38,824 bases of DNA from JBBDMU01 sp040878115 (GTDB lineage Bacteria > Bacteroidota > Rhodothermia > Balneolales > Natronogracilivirgulaceae). Made by a program: the position numbers and the translations under genes. Position 1 is the stretch's first letter. Every line of letters begins with the position of its first letter. The stretch is taken from the NCBI GenBank assembly GCA_040878115.1, contig JBBDMV010000020.1, positions 1 through 38,824 on the forward strand, given 5' to 3'. Shown here in pieces: positions 1 to 8,783 of the stretch. The notes beneath the pieces were generated by a model. That model made no database searches. It was given only the letters and a program-made list of their open reading frames with translations, and was not told the DNA's origin.

Positions 1-1
1 T

Positions 2-349
2 CTCGATTCGTCAGGAGCCTTTCAAATCCTGTATTTGTATAAAATACCCCATCAGAAAAGCAACTGGGGAGCGGTCTTGTCGGGTTATCTGGAAGTCCCG
101 GAAACAGGATATTATCGATTTAACGGCCACGCCTATCATATTTTTAGATTTTATTTACATGGCCGGTTGATGATCGAAGAGTACAACCGAGAAATCGATG
201 GTGTAGCCGAAGTATACCTCGAAGAAGGCCTTCATCCTTTTGAAATTGAATTCCATACCCATCGCCCCTACAATTATATGAGGTTTGAATATACGGGCGC
301 CGATGGAATCCGAAAGCCAATTACAGATCTGAAATTTTACAGAGAATAA
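2..349 (+). CDS. C-terminal part of a PA14-like domain protein (5' end outside window)
   Basis: The frame is open from the first bases of the window to the stop at 347-349, so the true start lies upstream; an internal TTG at 35 is not a convincing start. The visible ~115 residues look like the end of a PA14/GLEYA-type beta-sandwich: a stretch on a ligand 'grafted on a tomography' of beta strands with GYLEVPETGYYRF, an LHGRLMIEE strand and a 'LEEGLHPFEIEF' strand. PA14 modules usually bind carbohydrate and are appended to glycosidases, sulfatases or other secreted enzymes. The catalytic part, if any, is out of view. The next gene begins 6 nt downstream on the same strand, so they were probably co-transcribed. 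Domain call is by pattern only; specific function unknown. Confidence 0.6.
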   Translation, partial: LDSSGAFQILYLYKIPHQKSNWGAVLSGYLEVPETGYYRFNGHAYHIFRFYLHGRLMIEEYNREIDGVAEVYLEEGLHPFEIEFHTHRPYNYMRFEYTGADGIRKPITDLKFYRE

Positions 350-355
350 AATAGA

Positions 356-610
356 ATGGGGAACGGGACAAATACTTATGTGCTATTATTTCTTTTGCCC
401 CTGTTTTTGTCAGGATGTAAGTCGGGAGAACTTTATCAACCTTACCCTGCAGAAAACTATTTTGTTGCCGCTCATCGGGGATTTCATACGGACGTTCCCG
501 AAAACTCTGTTGTCAGCATTGAGAAAGCTATTCAGTACAATATTGATGTTGTAGAAATTGATGTTCGTATCAGCAAAGACTATAAGCCGTTAACAAATAA
601 AAACCATTAA
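356..610 (+). pseudogene. Truncated glycerophosphodiester phosphodiesterase lipoprotein (N-terminal remnant)
   Basis: The 84-residue product starts with a lipoprotein signal (hydrophobic run ending LFLSGC, Cys21) and then enters a GDPD fold: AAHRG with His40-Arg41, PENS with Glu49, and EIDVR with Glu67 and Asp69. These are the first catalytic and metal-binding motifs of the family, which normally spans about 240-260 residues. After 'RISKDYKP' the similarity ends and the frame stops seven residues later. The general-acid histidine motif (HDxxLDRTT) and the rest of the barrel are missing, so the product is very unlikely to be an active phosphodiesterase. The break suggests a deletion or rearrangement between this gene and the secreted protein that follows. 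A short functional variant cannot be excluded, but loss of the second catalytic histidine argues against it. Confidence 0.75.
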
Positions 611-659
611 CATTTAATTTTAGTGAAGAATGATTCATCAAACCCAAAATTATATACCT

Positions 660-2852
660 ATGCAATATAGATTAACATTGTTCTTAACATTGTTCGTACT
701 TATGGTTGTTCCGACACAGGCGCAGTCGTTTTTAGACAGTCCGTTTTTGCAGCCGGTGTCCCACAAATATCCTGTTGACGGGGAGGTGGAGATGCGGAAG
801 ATGATGGTTGACCGCGACGACAACGTCTATGCGTTGACCGACCAGGGGCTCTATATTGTCATTGACGGGCAGCTGGTGCGCGACCGCCGGTTTCGCCCGC
901 TGACTGACCGGGTGCCGGTGGATGTGACGGTTCAAAATGGGGCCGGCGCGTTGTATTATCTTTATGAAGATCACTATCTGAGTAACGCCTATGCGGGCCA
1001 TCCCTACGGGGAGTTTGATCCGGGCGCCTACCAGCAGATGGCCGTGAACCACAGCGGGGATGTACTGCTGGCCGGAGATCGGAATTTTTCGTGGCGATCC
1101 AGCGAAAATGAATTCACAGGCAATGCTGATGAAACGATCCGGAGTATTCAGGCAAATGGAGAAGATTTTTATGTGGAGACCGAAACAGGGATATCAATCT
1201 TCGAAGAGGGAGAACTCATTGAAATCGTCCGGGAAGAGGATATCCGTTCGTGGGCATTTGGCCGCAACGAGCTGTTTATCGCGACCGGCCGGGGCTACTA
1301 CTCGATAGACGAAAGCAACTGGAGCGAGAAGCGGGCGCTGAAGGAGAAGGTGCCGGTGACCTCGATGAATGCACTGGCCTTTGACAGCGAGCGGGGAAGG
1401 TTGTGGGCCGGCACACCGGCGGGAATGTTTTCGACGGACAGCCACCGGGAGTACCGCTATTGGGCGAGCAAGAGATGGCTGGCCAGCGATGAGGTGCTGG
1501 ATGTGGCTGTAGACTCGCAGGGCAACGGATACGCTCTGACCAAAGAAGGGATTAGTGAAGTCCGTTTCAATACGATGACGCTGAAAGACAAGGCAGACTA
1601 TTTTCATGAGAAGGTTCGCAAACGTCATCTTCGTCTGGGCCTTATAGGAGAAGTTCGCCTGGAAGAGCCAGGGGATTTAACAACTACAGAACTGATTGAC
1701 ACCGACAACGACGGGCTGTGGACATCATTTTACATCAGTAGTGAGATTTTCCGGTATGCGGTTACCAACGACCCGCAGGCCAAAGCCAATGCTATGGAGG
1801 TATTTATGTCTTACGAACGCTTGTTAGCTATTAACTCTCTGGATGGATTTCCTTCGCGAACGTTTGCCCGTCAAGGGGTCGAAGTCTCCCATCCCGACCG
1901 CTGGCGGGAGAGTCCCCAGGAGCAGTGGCAATGGAAAGGGCATACCAGCACTGACGAGTACATTGCTTATTTGTGGGTAGTCGGGTTGATGGATCAACTA
2001 CTTGATTTGAATGAAGACGAGCAGCAACGGATTGCCGATTTTATCGATTCGATTATGACTCATATTATTGAGAACGACTACTCTTTTGTGGATATTGATG
2101 GTAAACCTACGCTGTGGGGCCGGTGGAACCCGGAGTTTGTGAACTGGTATCCGGAGACGGTGACTGATCGTAAGCTTAACAGTGCGCATTTGACGGCTGG
2201 ACTACAGTTGGCCTATCATCTGACAGGCAAAGAGATTTACAGGGAAGAGGCCTATAGAATGTTTGAGGAGCACGGCTACCTGGACAACATACAGATTCCG
2301 ATGGAACAGATTGCTCCCACACCCGATGTAATCTATGAGGGTGACCATCCCTATCCATTCGAATTCGATATGGGTAATGGCGGATGGAACCACTCCGACG
2401 ATGAGATGTATTTTCTGACCTATTGGGTGCTCTATCACTATGCCTTTAATAATGATTTGAAGAAGGTTTATGGAGATGTGATTATCGATCACTGGGAGAT
2501 TGAGAAACCGGAGCGAAATTCGGTTTGGAATCTTATTTCCTATGGTACAACCGGAGATATAGATATAGAGTCGGTGAAGTGGCATCTGCGGGAGTTTCAA
2601 CTGGATATGGTCCGCTGGGATGTAAAGAACTCCCACCGTGGCGATCTGGAAATTCTGGAGGAAAATTTCAGAGGCCAAACCACCAAAGAGTTGCTGCCCC
2701 CATCGGAACGGAGAACGATGAGGTATAACGGTAATCCCTTTGACCTTGACGGCGGTCGGGGCGGACTCCGGGAGTTGGCCGGAGATGAATTTTTATTGCC
2801 ATACTGGATGGGAAGGTATCTGGAAGTTATTAAACCGAGAGAGGCTGATTAA
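660..2852 (+). CDS. Secreted protein: N-terminal beta-propeller fused to an (alpha/alpha) toroid-like domain
   Basis: I chose the ATG at 660 because it places a signal peptide at the N terminus (MQYRLTLF... ending PTQAQ, likely cleavage after AQ); an in-frame ATG at 630 would add ten residues. Residues ~25-320 contain repeated short motifs (VDRDDNVYALTDQGLY, FDSERGRLWAGTPAGMF, VAVDSQGNGYALTKEGI) typical of ligand-binding sensor propellers. Residues ~330-725 are helix-rich with a GHTSTDEY motif near 428 and a WGRWNPEF motif near 486. This resembles the six-hairpin toroids found in many polysaccharide lyases and unsaturated uronyl hydrolases and in poorly described PVC/Bacteroidota proteins. 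A role in binding or degrading extracellular glycan is inferred; no specific enzyme family can be named. The coding sequence from ~780 to 1560 is visibly GC-richer than its surroundings. Confidence 0.7.
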   Translation: MQYRLTLFLTLFVLMVVPTQAQSFLDSPFLQPVSHKYPVDGEVEMRKMMVDRDDNVYALTDQGLYIVIDGQLVRDRRFRPLTDRVPVDVTVQNGAGALYYLYEDHYLSNAYAGHPYGEFDPGAYQQMAVNHSGDVLLAGDRNFSWRSSENEFTGNADETIRSIQANGEDFYVETETGISIFEEGELIEIVREEDIRSWAFGRNELFIATGRGYYSIDESNWSEKRALKEKVPVTSMNALAFDSERGRLWAGTPAGMFSTDSHREYRYWASKRWLASDEVLDVAVDSQGNGYALTKEGISEVRFNTMTLKDKADYFHEKVRKRHLRLGLIGEVRLEEPGDLTTTELIDTDNDGLWTSFYISSEIFRYAVTNDPQAKANAMEVFMSYERLLAINSLDGFPSRTFARQGVEVSHPDRWRESPQEQWQWKGHTSTDEYIAYLWVVGLMDQLLDLNEDEQQRIADFIDSIMTHIIENDYSFVDIDGKPTLWGRWNPEFVNWYPETVTDRKLNSAHLTAGLQLAYHLTGKEIYREEAYRMFEEHGYLDNIQIPMEQIAPTPDVIYEGDHPYPFEFDMGNGGWNHSDDEMYFLTYWVLYHYAFNNDLKKVYGDVIIDHWEIEKPERNSVWNLISYGTTGDIDIESVKWHLREFQLDMVRWDVKNSHRGDLEILEENFRGQTTKELLPPSERRTMRYNGNPFDLDGGRGGLRELAGDEFLLPYWMGRYLEVIKPREAD
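672..695 (+). repeat. 12-bp perfect tandem duplication inside a signal-peptide coding region
   Basis: TTAACATTGTTC occurs twice back to back and in frame, giving LTLF-LTLF in the hydrophobic core of the signal peptide of the propeller/toroid protein. Gain or loss of one copy would change the hydrophobic stretch by four residues without a frameshift. Confidence 0.9.
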
Positions 2853-2928
2853 AGAAACAGTTATAACATCATTGGGTAGTCATGGTAGATAAAATTGTAG
2901 ACCATTCAGTATAAAAATTGAAATTGGC

Positions 2929-5376
2929 ATGATCATGAAAATTAACACAGCATTCAGTATGGTATTTTTTTGTTCAGCCTTTATCGTTTCTTGCGGGGGG
3001 CTGAACGAGCATCAACATGAAGATAGCTCCTTACCCTTTTTTAGGACTGAAGAAATATTTGAGCCCGTAGATTCACATGTGCATGGCTCGTCAATCGTTG
3101 AATTACCAAATGGTGAGCTGATGGCCGCCTGGTTTGAAGGAAGCGGCGAGCGTTGGGCCGATGATGTGAGTATTAGGGGTGCACGGTATAATACCGAGAA
3201 GAAAAGCTGGGGAGAACCGTTCGAACTGGCCGATACACCTGGATTTCCAGATATCAATCCCGTTCTCTTTTTGGACCGTGATGAACGGCTCTGGCTGGCA
3301 TGGTATACAGTGCTTGCAAACCAATGGGAAACCTCTTTGCCCAAATATCGCTTTAGTACAAATTATATGGGTGAAGGTCCGCCAGAATGGGACTGGCAGG
3401 AGGTGTTGCATGTAAAACCCGGTGATAACACCGAAAGGGGAATGCAGCCGGATGACCGTTATGTAAAAGCCGTGAAAAACAAAACCGCTGAGTACAGGGA
3501 TTATCTCGAAAGAATCGAATCGTTTGTTGAGGGTGATGAAACAGTCTATGGAAGCCTTGCCTGGTTCGACGAGCGGGTAGAGGAGATGATCTATCGGGCT
3601 GAAGGCAGACACTTGGTTCGGAGCGGACGCATTTACGAGGAAGACGGTACCTATATATCTAACGATCTTGGGTATCCTTTGATGAGGCGTATTGGCTGGC
3701 AAACCTACAACAAACCCGTTTTTTTAGATGATGGAAGGATGATCCTGCCACTCTACTCTGATGGCTTTTGGAATTCACTGATGGCCATTACCGATGATGG
3801 TGGAAAAACCTGGTCTTTCAGTGAACCGATTATCGGTATCATGAATATACAGGCTGCAATTGCAGAAACGCAGAACGGTGAACTGGTAAGTTATATGCGT
3901 GATAACGGCCCGCCCCCAAAGCGGATGCACACCAGCCGATCAAACGATGGGGGACAAACATGGAGCCCGGTAAGGTATGCCGAACTTCCTAACCCCGGCA
4001 GCGGTCTCGATCTGGTGACACTCGAAAACGGGAATTGGCTGATTGTTTATAACGATACCGAAAAAGGAAGACACAGCCTGGCTGTCTCAATTTCGGAAGA
4101 TGAGGGTGAAACTTGGAGTTGGACACGGAGGATTGAATTAGAACTCGGTGATAATGCAACGACCAGTCATTACCCTTCCGTCATACAGGCTGGTGATGGT
4201 ACCATTCATGTAGCTTATAGCCATCATTACCAGGTCGAAAAAGGGAACCATCGAACGATTAAGTGGGCCCAATTTAATACTGCATGGGTTAAAGAGGGTG
4301 CAGATGGTTTTGCAGAAAGGCAAGACCTTTTTGGTCCGGGCTCTCCGGATTCTAATGATGTGCCAAATAGTCCACATGTGGCGTCATTAGTAGAACTCTC
4401 TGACGGGGATATTCTTTACTCATTCAATGCCCAACATGAAGAAGCACCCGAAGTGGAAACAAAATGGGGAATCCGGCCTGCAACCCGCGCGTACCTGTCT
4501 CGGTTGGAGAGCGGCCAGGAGGAGTGGACGAAACCTTCCGTTTTGGCTCGTGATGATGAGGTAGATATTCATAACACCGTTCTCTGGAATGATGAGGACA
4601 CATTTTATATGTTCTATACTACGCTGGAAGGACTAGGTCATGAAGATTCTACACTCGATTTGATCATTTCAAAGGATGACGGCGAAACATGGTCACAACC
4701 CCGTTCCATTCGCAACGAATGGGGATGGATGTTTGGAACGAAACCCATTAAATTGAGCAACGGTGAAGTAATGATACCTGTTTATAAAGAAAGTTCCCCC
4801 AATGGGGTGGGATTTATCTTGTCCGGGGACGGGTTTGAAAGTTGGGAAATTTATCCATCTGACGCGGATGATTGGCCTAAACCGGGCATTATGGCGGTTG
4901 TAGAATTGGCCCCAGGGCATTTATTAGCCTATTTAAGGAACTCTGGAGAGATACTCGAAATCAGGTCATTCGATTATGGCCGGACCTGGTCAGGACCGGA
5001 AGAAACGAGCCTGCCCAACCCGTATTCAAGGCTTGCCATGATAAAACTGGATAGCGGCAATTTAATCATGGCCCACAATCCGACATCACAGTCTCCCCGT
5101 ACCCCGCTTCGATTATCACTTTCCACTGATGATGGTGAAACATGGCCTTACTGGGTAGATGTAGAGACAAACTTGGAAAGCAGGTATGACTATCCCTATT
5201 TGGTTCAGGCAAGTGATGGAAAGATACATCTTGGATATACACATAATAACAAAGCATCCATGCGGCATATCGTTTTTGATGAAGATTATGTAAAATCAGG
5301 CCAGTTTCTTTTTAGCGATGAAGGATATAATATTACACGCTTTGAAGATGGTGAATTAAAAATAATAAACCGCTAA
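2929..5376 (+). CDS. Tandem double-propeller sialidase-like (BNR/Asp-box) lipoprotein
   Basis: The 815-residue product has a lipoprotein signal (FIVSC, Cys22); an ATG six bases further in (2935) is an equally possible start. Two sialidase-type propellers follow. The first (about residues 40-450) has Asp boxes near 287 (TDDGGKTW), 337 (SNDGGQTW) and 389 (SEDEGETW). The second (about 480-800) has them near 581 (SKDDGETW), 680 (SFDYGRTW) and 731 (STDDGETW). Both halves share the same order of motifs, including an 'LPNP' loop before a 'L.SGN'-like strand and a 'YP..(I/V)QA.DG.IH..Y.H' strand, which indicates internal duplication. The fold is that of family GH33 exo-sialidases and the BNR_2 group, which release alpha-keto acid sugars, but substrate cannot be read from the sequence. 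It probably sits on the outer membrane and acts on external glycan with the next gene. Confidence 0.8.
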   Translation: MIMKINTAFSMVFFCSAFIVSCGGLNEHQHEDSSLPFFRTEEIFEPVDSHVHGSSIVELPNGELMAAWFEGSGERWADDVSIRGARYNTEKKSWGEPFELADTPGFPDINPVLFLDRDERLWLAWYTVLANQWETSLPKYRFSTNYMGEGPPEWDWQEVLHVKPGDNTERGMQPDDRYVKAVKNKTAEYRDYLERIESFVEGDETVYGSLAWFDERVEEMIYRAEGRHLVRSGRIYEEDGTYISNDLGYPLMRRIGWQTYNKPVFLDDGRMILPLYSDGFWNSLMAITDDGGKTWSFSEPIIGIMNIQAAIAETQNGELVSYMRDNGPPPKRMHTSRSNDGGQTWSPVRYAELPNPGSGLDLVTLENGNWLIVYNDTEKGRHSLAVSISEDEGETWSWTRRIELELGDNATTSHYPSVIQAGDGTIHVAYSHHYQVEKGNHRTIKWAQFNTAWVKEGADGFAERQDLFGPGSPDSNDVPNSPHVASLVELSDGDILYSFNAQHEEAPEVETKWGIRPATRAYLSRLESGQEEWTKPSVLARDDEVDIHNTVLWNDEDTFYMFYTTLEGLGHEDSTLDLIISKDDGETWSQPRSIRNEWGWMFGTKPIKLSNGEVMIPVYKESSPNGVGFILSGDGFESWEIYPSDADDWPKPGIMAVVELAPGHLLAYLRNSGEILEIRSFDYGRTWSGPEETSLPNPYSRLAMIKLDSGNLIMAHNPTSQSPRTPLRLSLSTDDGETWPYWVDVETNLESRYDYPYLVQASDGKIHLGYTHNNKASMRHIVFDEDYVKSGQFLFSDEGYNITRFEDGELKIINR

Positions 5377-5405
5377 TTAACAGAACCTCAACGAATAGAA
5401 ATTCT

Positions 5406-6605
5406 ATGTATAGTTATAAAACAGGAAGAGGAATAAGTAGATTTTTAGCAGCCGTAGTATGTTTAGTGATGCTGATTTCTTGTGCAGGGGAAAGGAATGC
5501 CAGCACCTCCGGACCCATACAGCATGTCAAGGTGTTTTATGAAGAAGGCCGTTTTGCCGGCTGGCCGGCAAATAATGGTATCTGGAGCTGGGGGGATGAA
5601 ATTCTGGTTGGCTTTGTGGAGGCCGAATTCCAGGAGGAGGCGGGGTTTCATACATATGACCAGAATACAGCAAGGCACAAATATGCAAGGAGCATGGACG
5701 GTGGACTTACCTGGAGTATTGAAGACGCCTATGAGCAAGGCCAAACAGGTTGGGGATATGATCACGACCTGGACAGCAATCTTGCCGACCTACCGGTTAG
5801 GCTTACCGAGCCAGTCAGTGATTTTACGAATCAGGACTATATCATGACGTTTGTAAGGCATAATAATAACAACGGGCCTTCACATTTTTACTATTCAAAC
5901 AATAGAGGTCACCTATGGGAAGGTCCGTTTCAATTCCCGGACCTGGATACTCCGGGCGTGGCAACTCGAAATGATTACATCATTGATGGAGAGCAGGAGT
6001 TAAACGCTTTTATTACTGTTGCAAAAGAAAATGAAAAAGAGGGGCGTGTAGCCATGGCCCGAACAAACAATGGCGGGGTCGACTGGGATATCGTCTCCTG
6101 GCTGGGGTCGGAACATGATGGTTTTGATATCATGCCATCTTCGGTGAGATTGTCTTCGACTGATATTTTTACAGTTATTCGGGCCCGTGATGCAAATCCA
6201 ACAAGAGATTATTTAAAAGCATTTCGTACGGATGATAGTGGAGAAAGCTGGCAGCAGATGAATGATCCTGTTGCAGATACCGGCCAATATGGGTCCCCTC
6301 CTGCATTAGTGCAACTTGAAGATGGTCGCCTTGCTTTAGCTTATGTTTACAGAAGTGACTTCGGCTCAAGACTTTGCTTGAGGATCAGCCCGGATGAGGG
6401 TGAAACCTGGAGTCACGAGATACCTATTAGGGCAGGTGATGGAGCAACAGCAGACGTTGGGTACCCACGGATGGTCCAGGGGCCGGATGATACATTAGTT
6501 ATTGTCTATTATTGGAATCATGCCGCTGATATCAACGCAGATCCTTATAGATATATAGCCGCAACCATTGTGGAGACAGAGATGTTACCGGAGGTTGATC
6601 AATGA
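5406..6605 (+). CDS. Single-propeller sialidase-like (BNR) lipoprotein
   Basis: The 399-residue product begins with a lipoprotein signal peptide (VMLISC, Cys26). It contains several Asp-box or degenerate Asp-box motifs: SMDGGLTW near 96, NNRGHLW, TNNGGVDW, TDDSGESW and SPDEGETW near 328. This is the length of one six-bladed sialidase propeller. The gene starts 29 nt after the tandem sialidase-like gene, and its stop overlaps the next gene's ATG in an ATGA arrangement, so the three are probably translated together. Members of this superfamily hydrolyse sialic acid or other ulosonic acids such as Kdn, Kdo or DHA; some have other or no catalytic activity. I cannot place the catalytic Tyr/Glu or the complete arginine triad with certainty, so this is called sialidase-like rather than sialidase. 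Confidence 0.75.
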   Translation: MYSYKTGRGISRFLAAVVCLVMLISCAGERNASTSGPIQHVKVFYEEGRFAGWPANNGIWSWGDEILVGFVEAEFQEEAGFHTYDQNTARHKYARSMDGGLTWSIEDAYEQGQTGWGYDHDLDSNLADLPVRLTEPVSDFTNQDYIMTFVRHNNNNGPSHFYYSNNRGHLWEGPFQFPDLDTPGVATRNDYIIDGEQELNAFITVAKENEKEGRVAMARTNNGGVDWDIVSWLGSEHDGFDIMPSSVRLSSTDIFTVIRARDANPTRDYLKAFRTDDSGESWQQMNDPVADTGQYGSPPALVQLEDGRLALAYVYRSDFGSRLCLRISPDEGETWSHEIPIRAGDGATADVGYPRMVQGPDDTLVIVYYWNHAADINADPYRYIAATIVETEMLPEVDQ

Positions 6606-8593
6606 CAGGAAAATTGCACCTTATAAAAACGCAAGCTGCCATTGGTCCAGATGACGTCCGGTCAGCTAAGAGAAGTATAATAGCCTTTTCACTCATATTA
6701 AGCCTCTTCTATATTGCCGCCTGCCAAACGACCAGCGGGACGGATGATCAGGTTATTCATAATGAAAGTCACCAGCCGGTAAAAGTGGGATTGCTTCCAG
6801 ATACTCAGGGAGATGGTTCCTCTGTCTCCATCTATCCGATGGTGGCTGTATTGGAGAAACTTCAGGAAAGAGGGGTGGAGATTGTTATTCCGGTCGGTGA
6901 CCTGACAAACCATGGCACAACCTTTGAATTTGATCAGTGGACGCAAGTTGCGGAGAAGTACAGAAACGCAGGGATGGAGTTTCTTCCCCTAATGGGAAAC
7001 CACGAAACCAGCCATGCCTACTCGGTGGAATGGATTGACAAAATGAAGGATTATATTCCCGAAGATGCGGTTCATATGTCTGGTGCCCAATATAATAACT
7101 ACTATGTGTTGAGAGAAAACGTTCTTATTATATTGCTTAGATACTATAATCTGCCAATTGCTTTTCAATGGATTAAGGACGTTGTCGGCACACATGATGG
7201 CGAAGTTGATCATATCGTAATTGCAAGTCACGACGGACTAGTTGGAGCAAAATATGGACAGACGAGAGAGATGATTGTAGAGGGAACAAAAGGCGATGAT
7301 CTTCTGATGGACCAGTGGAATGAAATCCGGTCCTACTTTTCCAGGCATGACGTTATATGGGTACAGGGGCACGAACATATGTATCAACGCTCCGTCATTT
7401 CAGCACCAATTGATGTCGATCCGATATCCTGGGTACCTTCAGACGGTAACTACCGATTGCCTCAGTACACGCAGATCATTTCTGGAAATGCTTCTTATAA
7501 AGGGTATGAGTTCCGGTACGGGGAACGCGAACGGGTCCAGGATATCATTCAGCAGAAAATGAATACCCTTAAGAACGGTTCTGAGGCATTTGATGCCAAT
7601 GCTTCCATATTATCCTTTGACAATAGCCAAATCGACTATGAATCTTACTTTGTTTCACATACTGTCGAAAATAATGAGGAGGGGAATAAGGAACTCGCTG
7701 ATCCGGATTGGATATTGATGGACCAGTTTTCCAGAACTACAGATCGATGCGAGCGCATTGTGTACCCGAATTCAATACCTGAAACTACACGCCCAGTTCT
7801 ATATCACGATGTATTTTACCGGACTAACGACTGTTTTGCACAGGATGGCTCCAGTGCGAGAATTCTGGATGGAGTCAACAATACATTCAATCGTGTAGAA
7901 AGTACTTCTGAATCCTTAAGCTGGCGTGAAGGATATAGCCGAGCAGAAAGCCAAATGGACCTGGCAAGATTGGCTTACCAGTACTTGTTCCAGGACCATC
8001 GGCCCTGGTCACCAAACTTAAATAGTGACAGGAGGCTCGTGCCCTCTGATGATGAACAACAAATAGAAGTCCACCGGTCGACCTTTGATTTGAAGGAACA
8101 TGTAACCCTGAGCTGGCTCCCCGGATCAGAAAAGACAATGTCTGATATACTTATCCTGAGCGGCACACAAATTCATACGGGCATGTATATTAATGCCTAT
8201 GGCATGAAAAAGGATATTGAAGAAGACACGGGATATGAGAGAAGCCAACCCGATGGATCGGCAAAACAGCCTCATTTGTTGCCGGAATCGGCGACAAAAA
8301 GCTGGGATATAGTTTCTGCAGTGGCTGATCCTTACGTTCTACAGTTTGTTGGGAATTCTGTTAGACCGGATAGGGTAACGCTGGCATATTATGAAGATGG
8401 TGGCTGGAATGCTTTTACCAGAGAGGAGTGTATGATAAATGAAGCTTACGACCGTGCGATACTTAACCAGCTATCAAATTTACGCGGAGAGAGATGTAAG
8501 GGAGAACATATTGCAGGTTATGATAGTAGAAATGGTAATAGCTGGTGGGCCATATTAAATGCGGATGTAAAAGTTGCTCTTATTGAAAGATGA
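6602..8593 (+). CDS. Lipoprotein calcineurin-like metallophosphoesterase
   Basis: The 663-residue product has a long N terminus before a hydrophobic run ending YIAAC (Cys41), consistent with lipidation and envelope location. The metallophosphoesterase core shows the expected metal-binding order: PDTQ (Asp67, Gln69), VGD (Asp100), GNHE (Asn133, His134), ASHDG (His210) and GHEH (His257, His259). The first motif has Gln where the classical pattern has His (DxH). The region after ~residue 300 is not recognisable and may be a separate beta domain. It overlaps the upstream sialidase-like gene by 4 nt, which suggests translational coupling and a shared substrate, for example removal of phosphate or a phosphodiester group from the same glycan. 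The substrate is unknown. Confidence 0.8.
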   Translation: MTGKLHLIKTQAAIGPDDVRSAKRSIIAFSLILSLFYIAACQTTSGTDDQVIHNESHQPVKVGLLPDTQGDGSSVSIYPMVAVLEKLQERGVEIVIPVGDLTNHGTTFEFDQWTQVAEKYRNAGMEFLPLMGNHETSHAYSVEWIDKMKDYIPEDAVHMSGAQYNNYYVLRENVLIILLRYYNLPIAFQWIKDVVGTHDGEVDHIVIASHDGLVGAKYGQTREMIVEGTKGDDLLMDQWNEIRSYFSRHDVIWVQGHEHMYQRSVISAPIDVDPISWVPSDGNYRLPQYTQIISGNASYKGYEFRYGERERVQDIIQQKMNTLKNGSEAFDANASILSFDNSQIDYESYFVSHTVENNEEGNKELADPDWILMDQFSRTTDRCERIVYPNSIPETTRPVLYHDVFYRTNDCFAQDGSSARILDGVNNTFNRVESTSESLSWREGYSRAESQMDLARLAYQYLFQDHRPWSPNLNSDRRLVPSDDEQQIEVHRSTFDLKEHVTLSWLPGSEKTMSDILILSGTQIHTGMYINAYGMKKDIEEDTGYERSQPDGSAKQPHLLPESATKSWDIVSAVADPYVLQFVGNSVRPDRVTLAYYEDGGWNAFTREECMINEAYDRAILNQLSNLRGERCKGEHIAGYDSRNGNSWWAILNADVKVALIER

Positions 8594-8604
8594 TCAGGTC
8601 TTAA

Positions 8605-8739
8605 TTTCGTAATGTTTTCTGGTCAAGCACATCTTTTTATTCAGCACCTAAATCGGATGACATGGCATTACCGGGCCCTTCAATAAAAAGCATTGATACT
8701 ATGCAGGCATATGCGGAACTTGTGAGGGTGAGGTTATAA
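8605..8739 (+). pseudogene. Possible C-terminal coding remnant between phosphoesterase and lacI genes
   Basis: A frame of 45 sense codons between stop codons ends in protein-like sequence (ALPGPSIKS, then AYAELVRVRL and stop). It has no good start and no recognisable family. It may be the tail of a deleted gene. It could also be chance; the lacI promoter begins right after it. Confidence 0.25.
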
Positions 8740-8745
8740 GAACCT

Positions 8746-8774
8746 TTTCCAAGATCCGAAGATCGGAATATAAT
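8746..8774 (+). promoter_or_regulatory. Putative lacI-family gene promoter (-35/-10)
   Basis: A perfect TATAAT at 8769-8774 lies 17 nt downstream of a partial -35 box TTTCCA (8746-8751, 4 of 6 matches). It sits 9 nt before an operator-like palindrome and about 135 nt before the regulator's ATG. Inferred by motif only. Confidence 0.4.
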
Positions 8775-8783
8775 AAATATTAA

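Noticed and set aside
3012..3702. Long minus-strand frames opposite the sialidase-like gene
   Set aside because: They are shadows of a strong coding frame, with no start context or family match.
1..8593. Classical polysaccharide utilisation locus with SusC/SusD
   Set aside because: No TonB-dependent receptor or SusD-like gene is present in the window; only lipoproteins and secreted proteins are seen.
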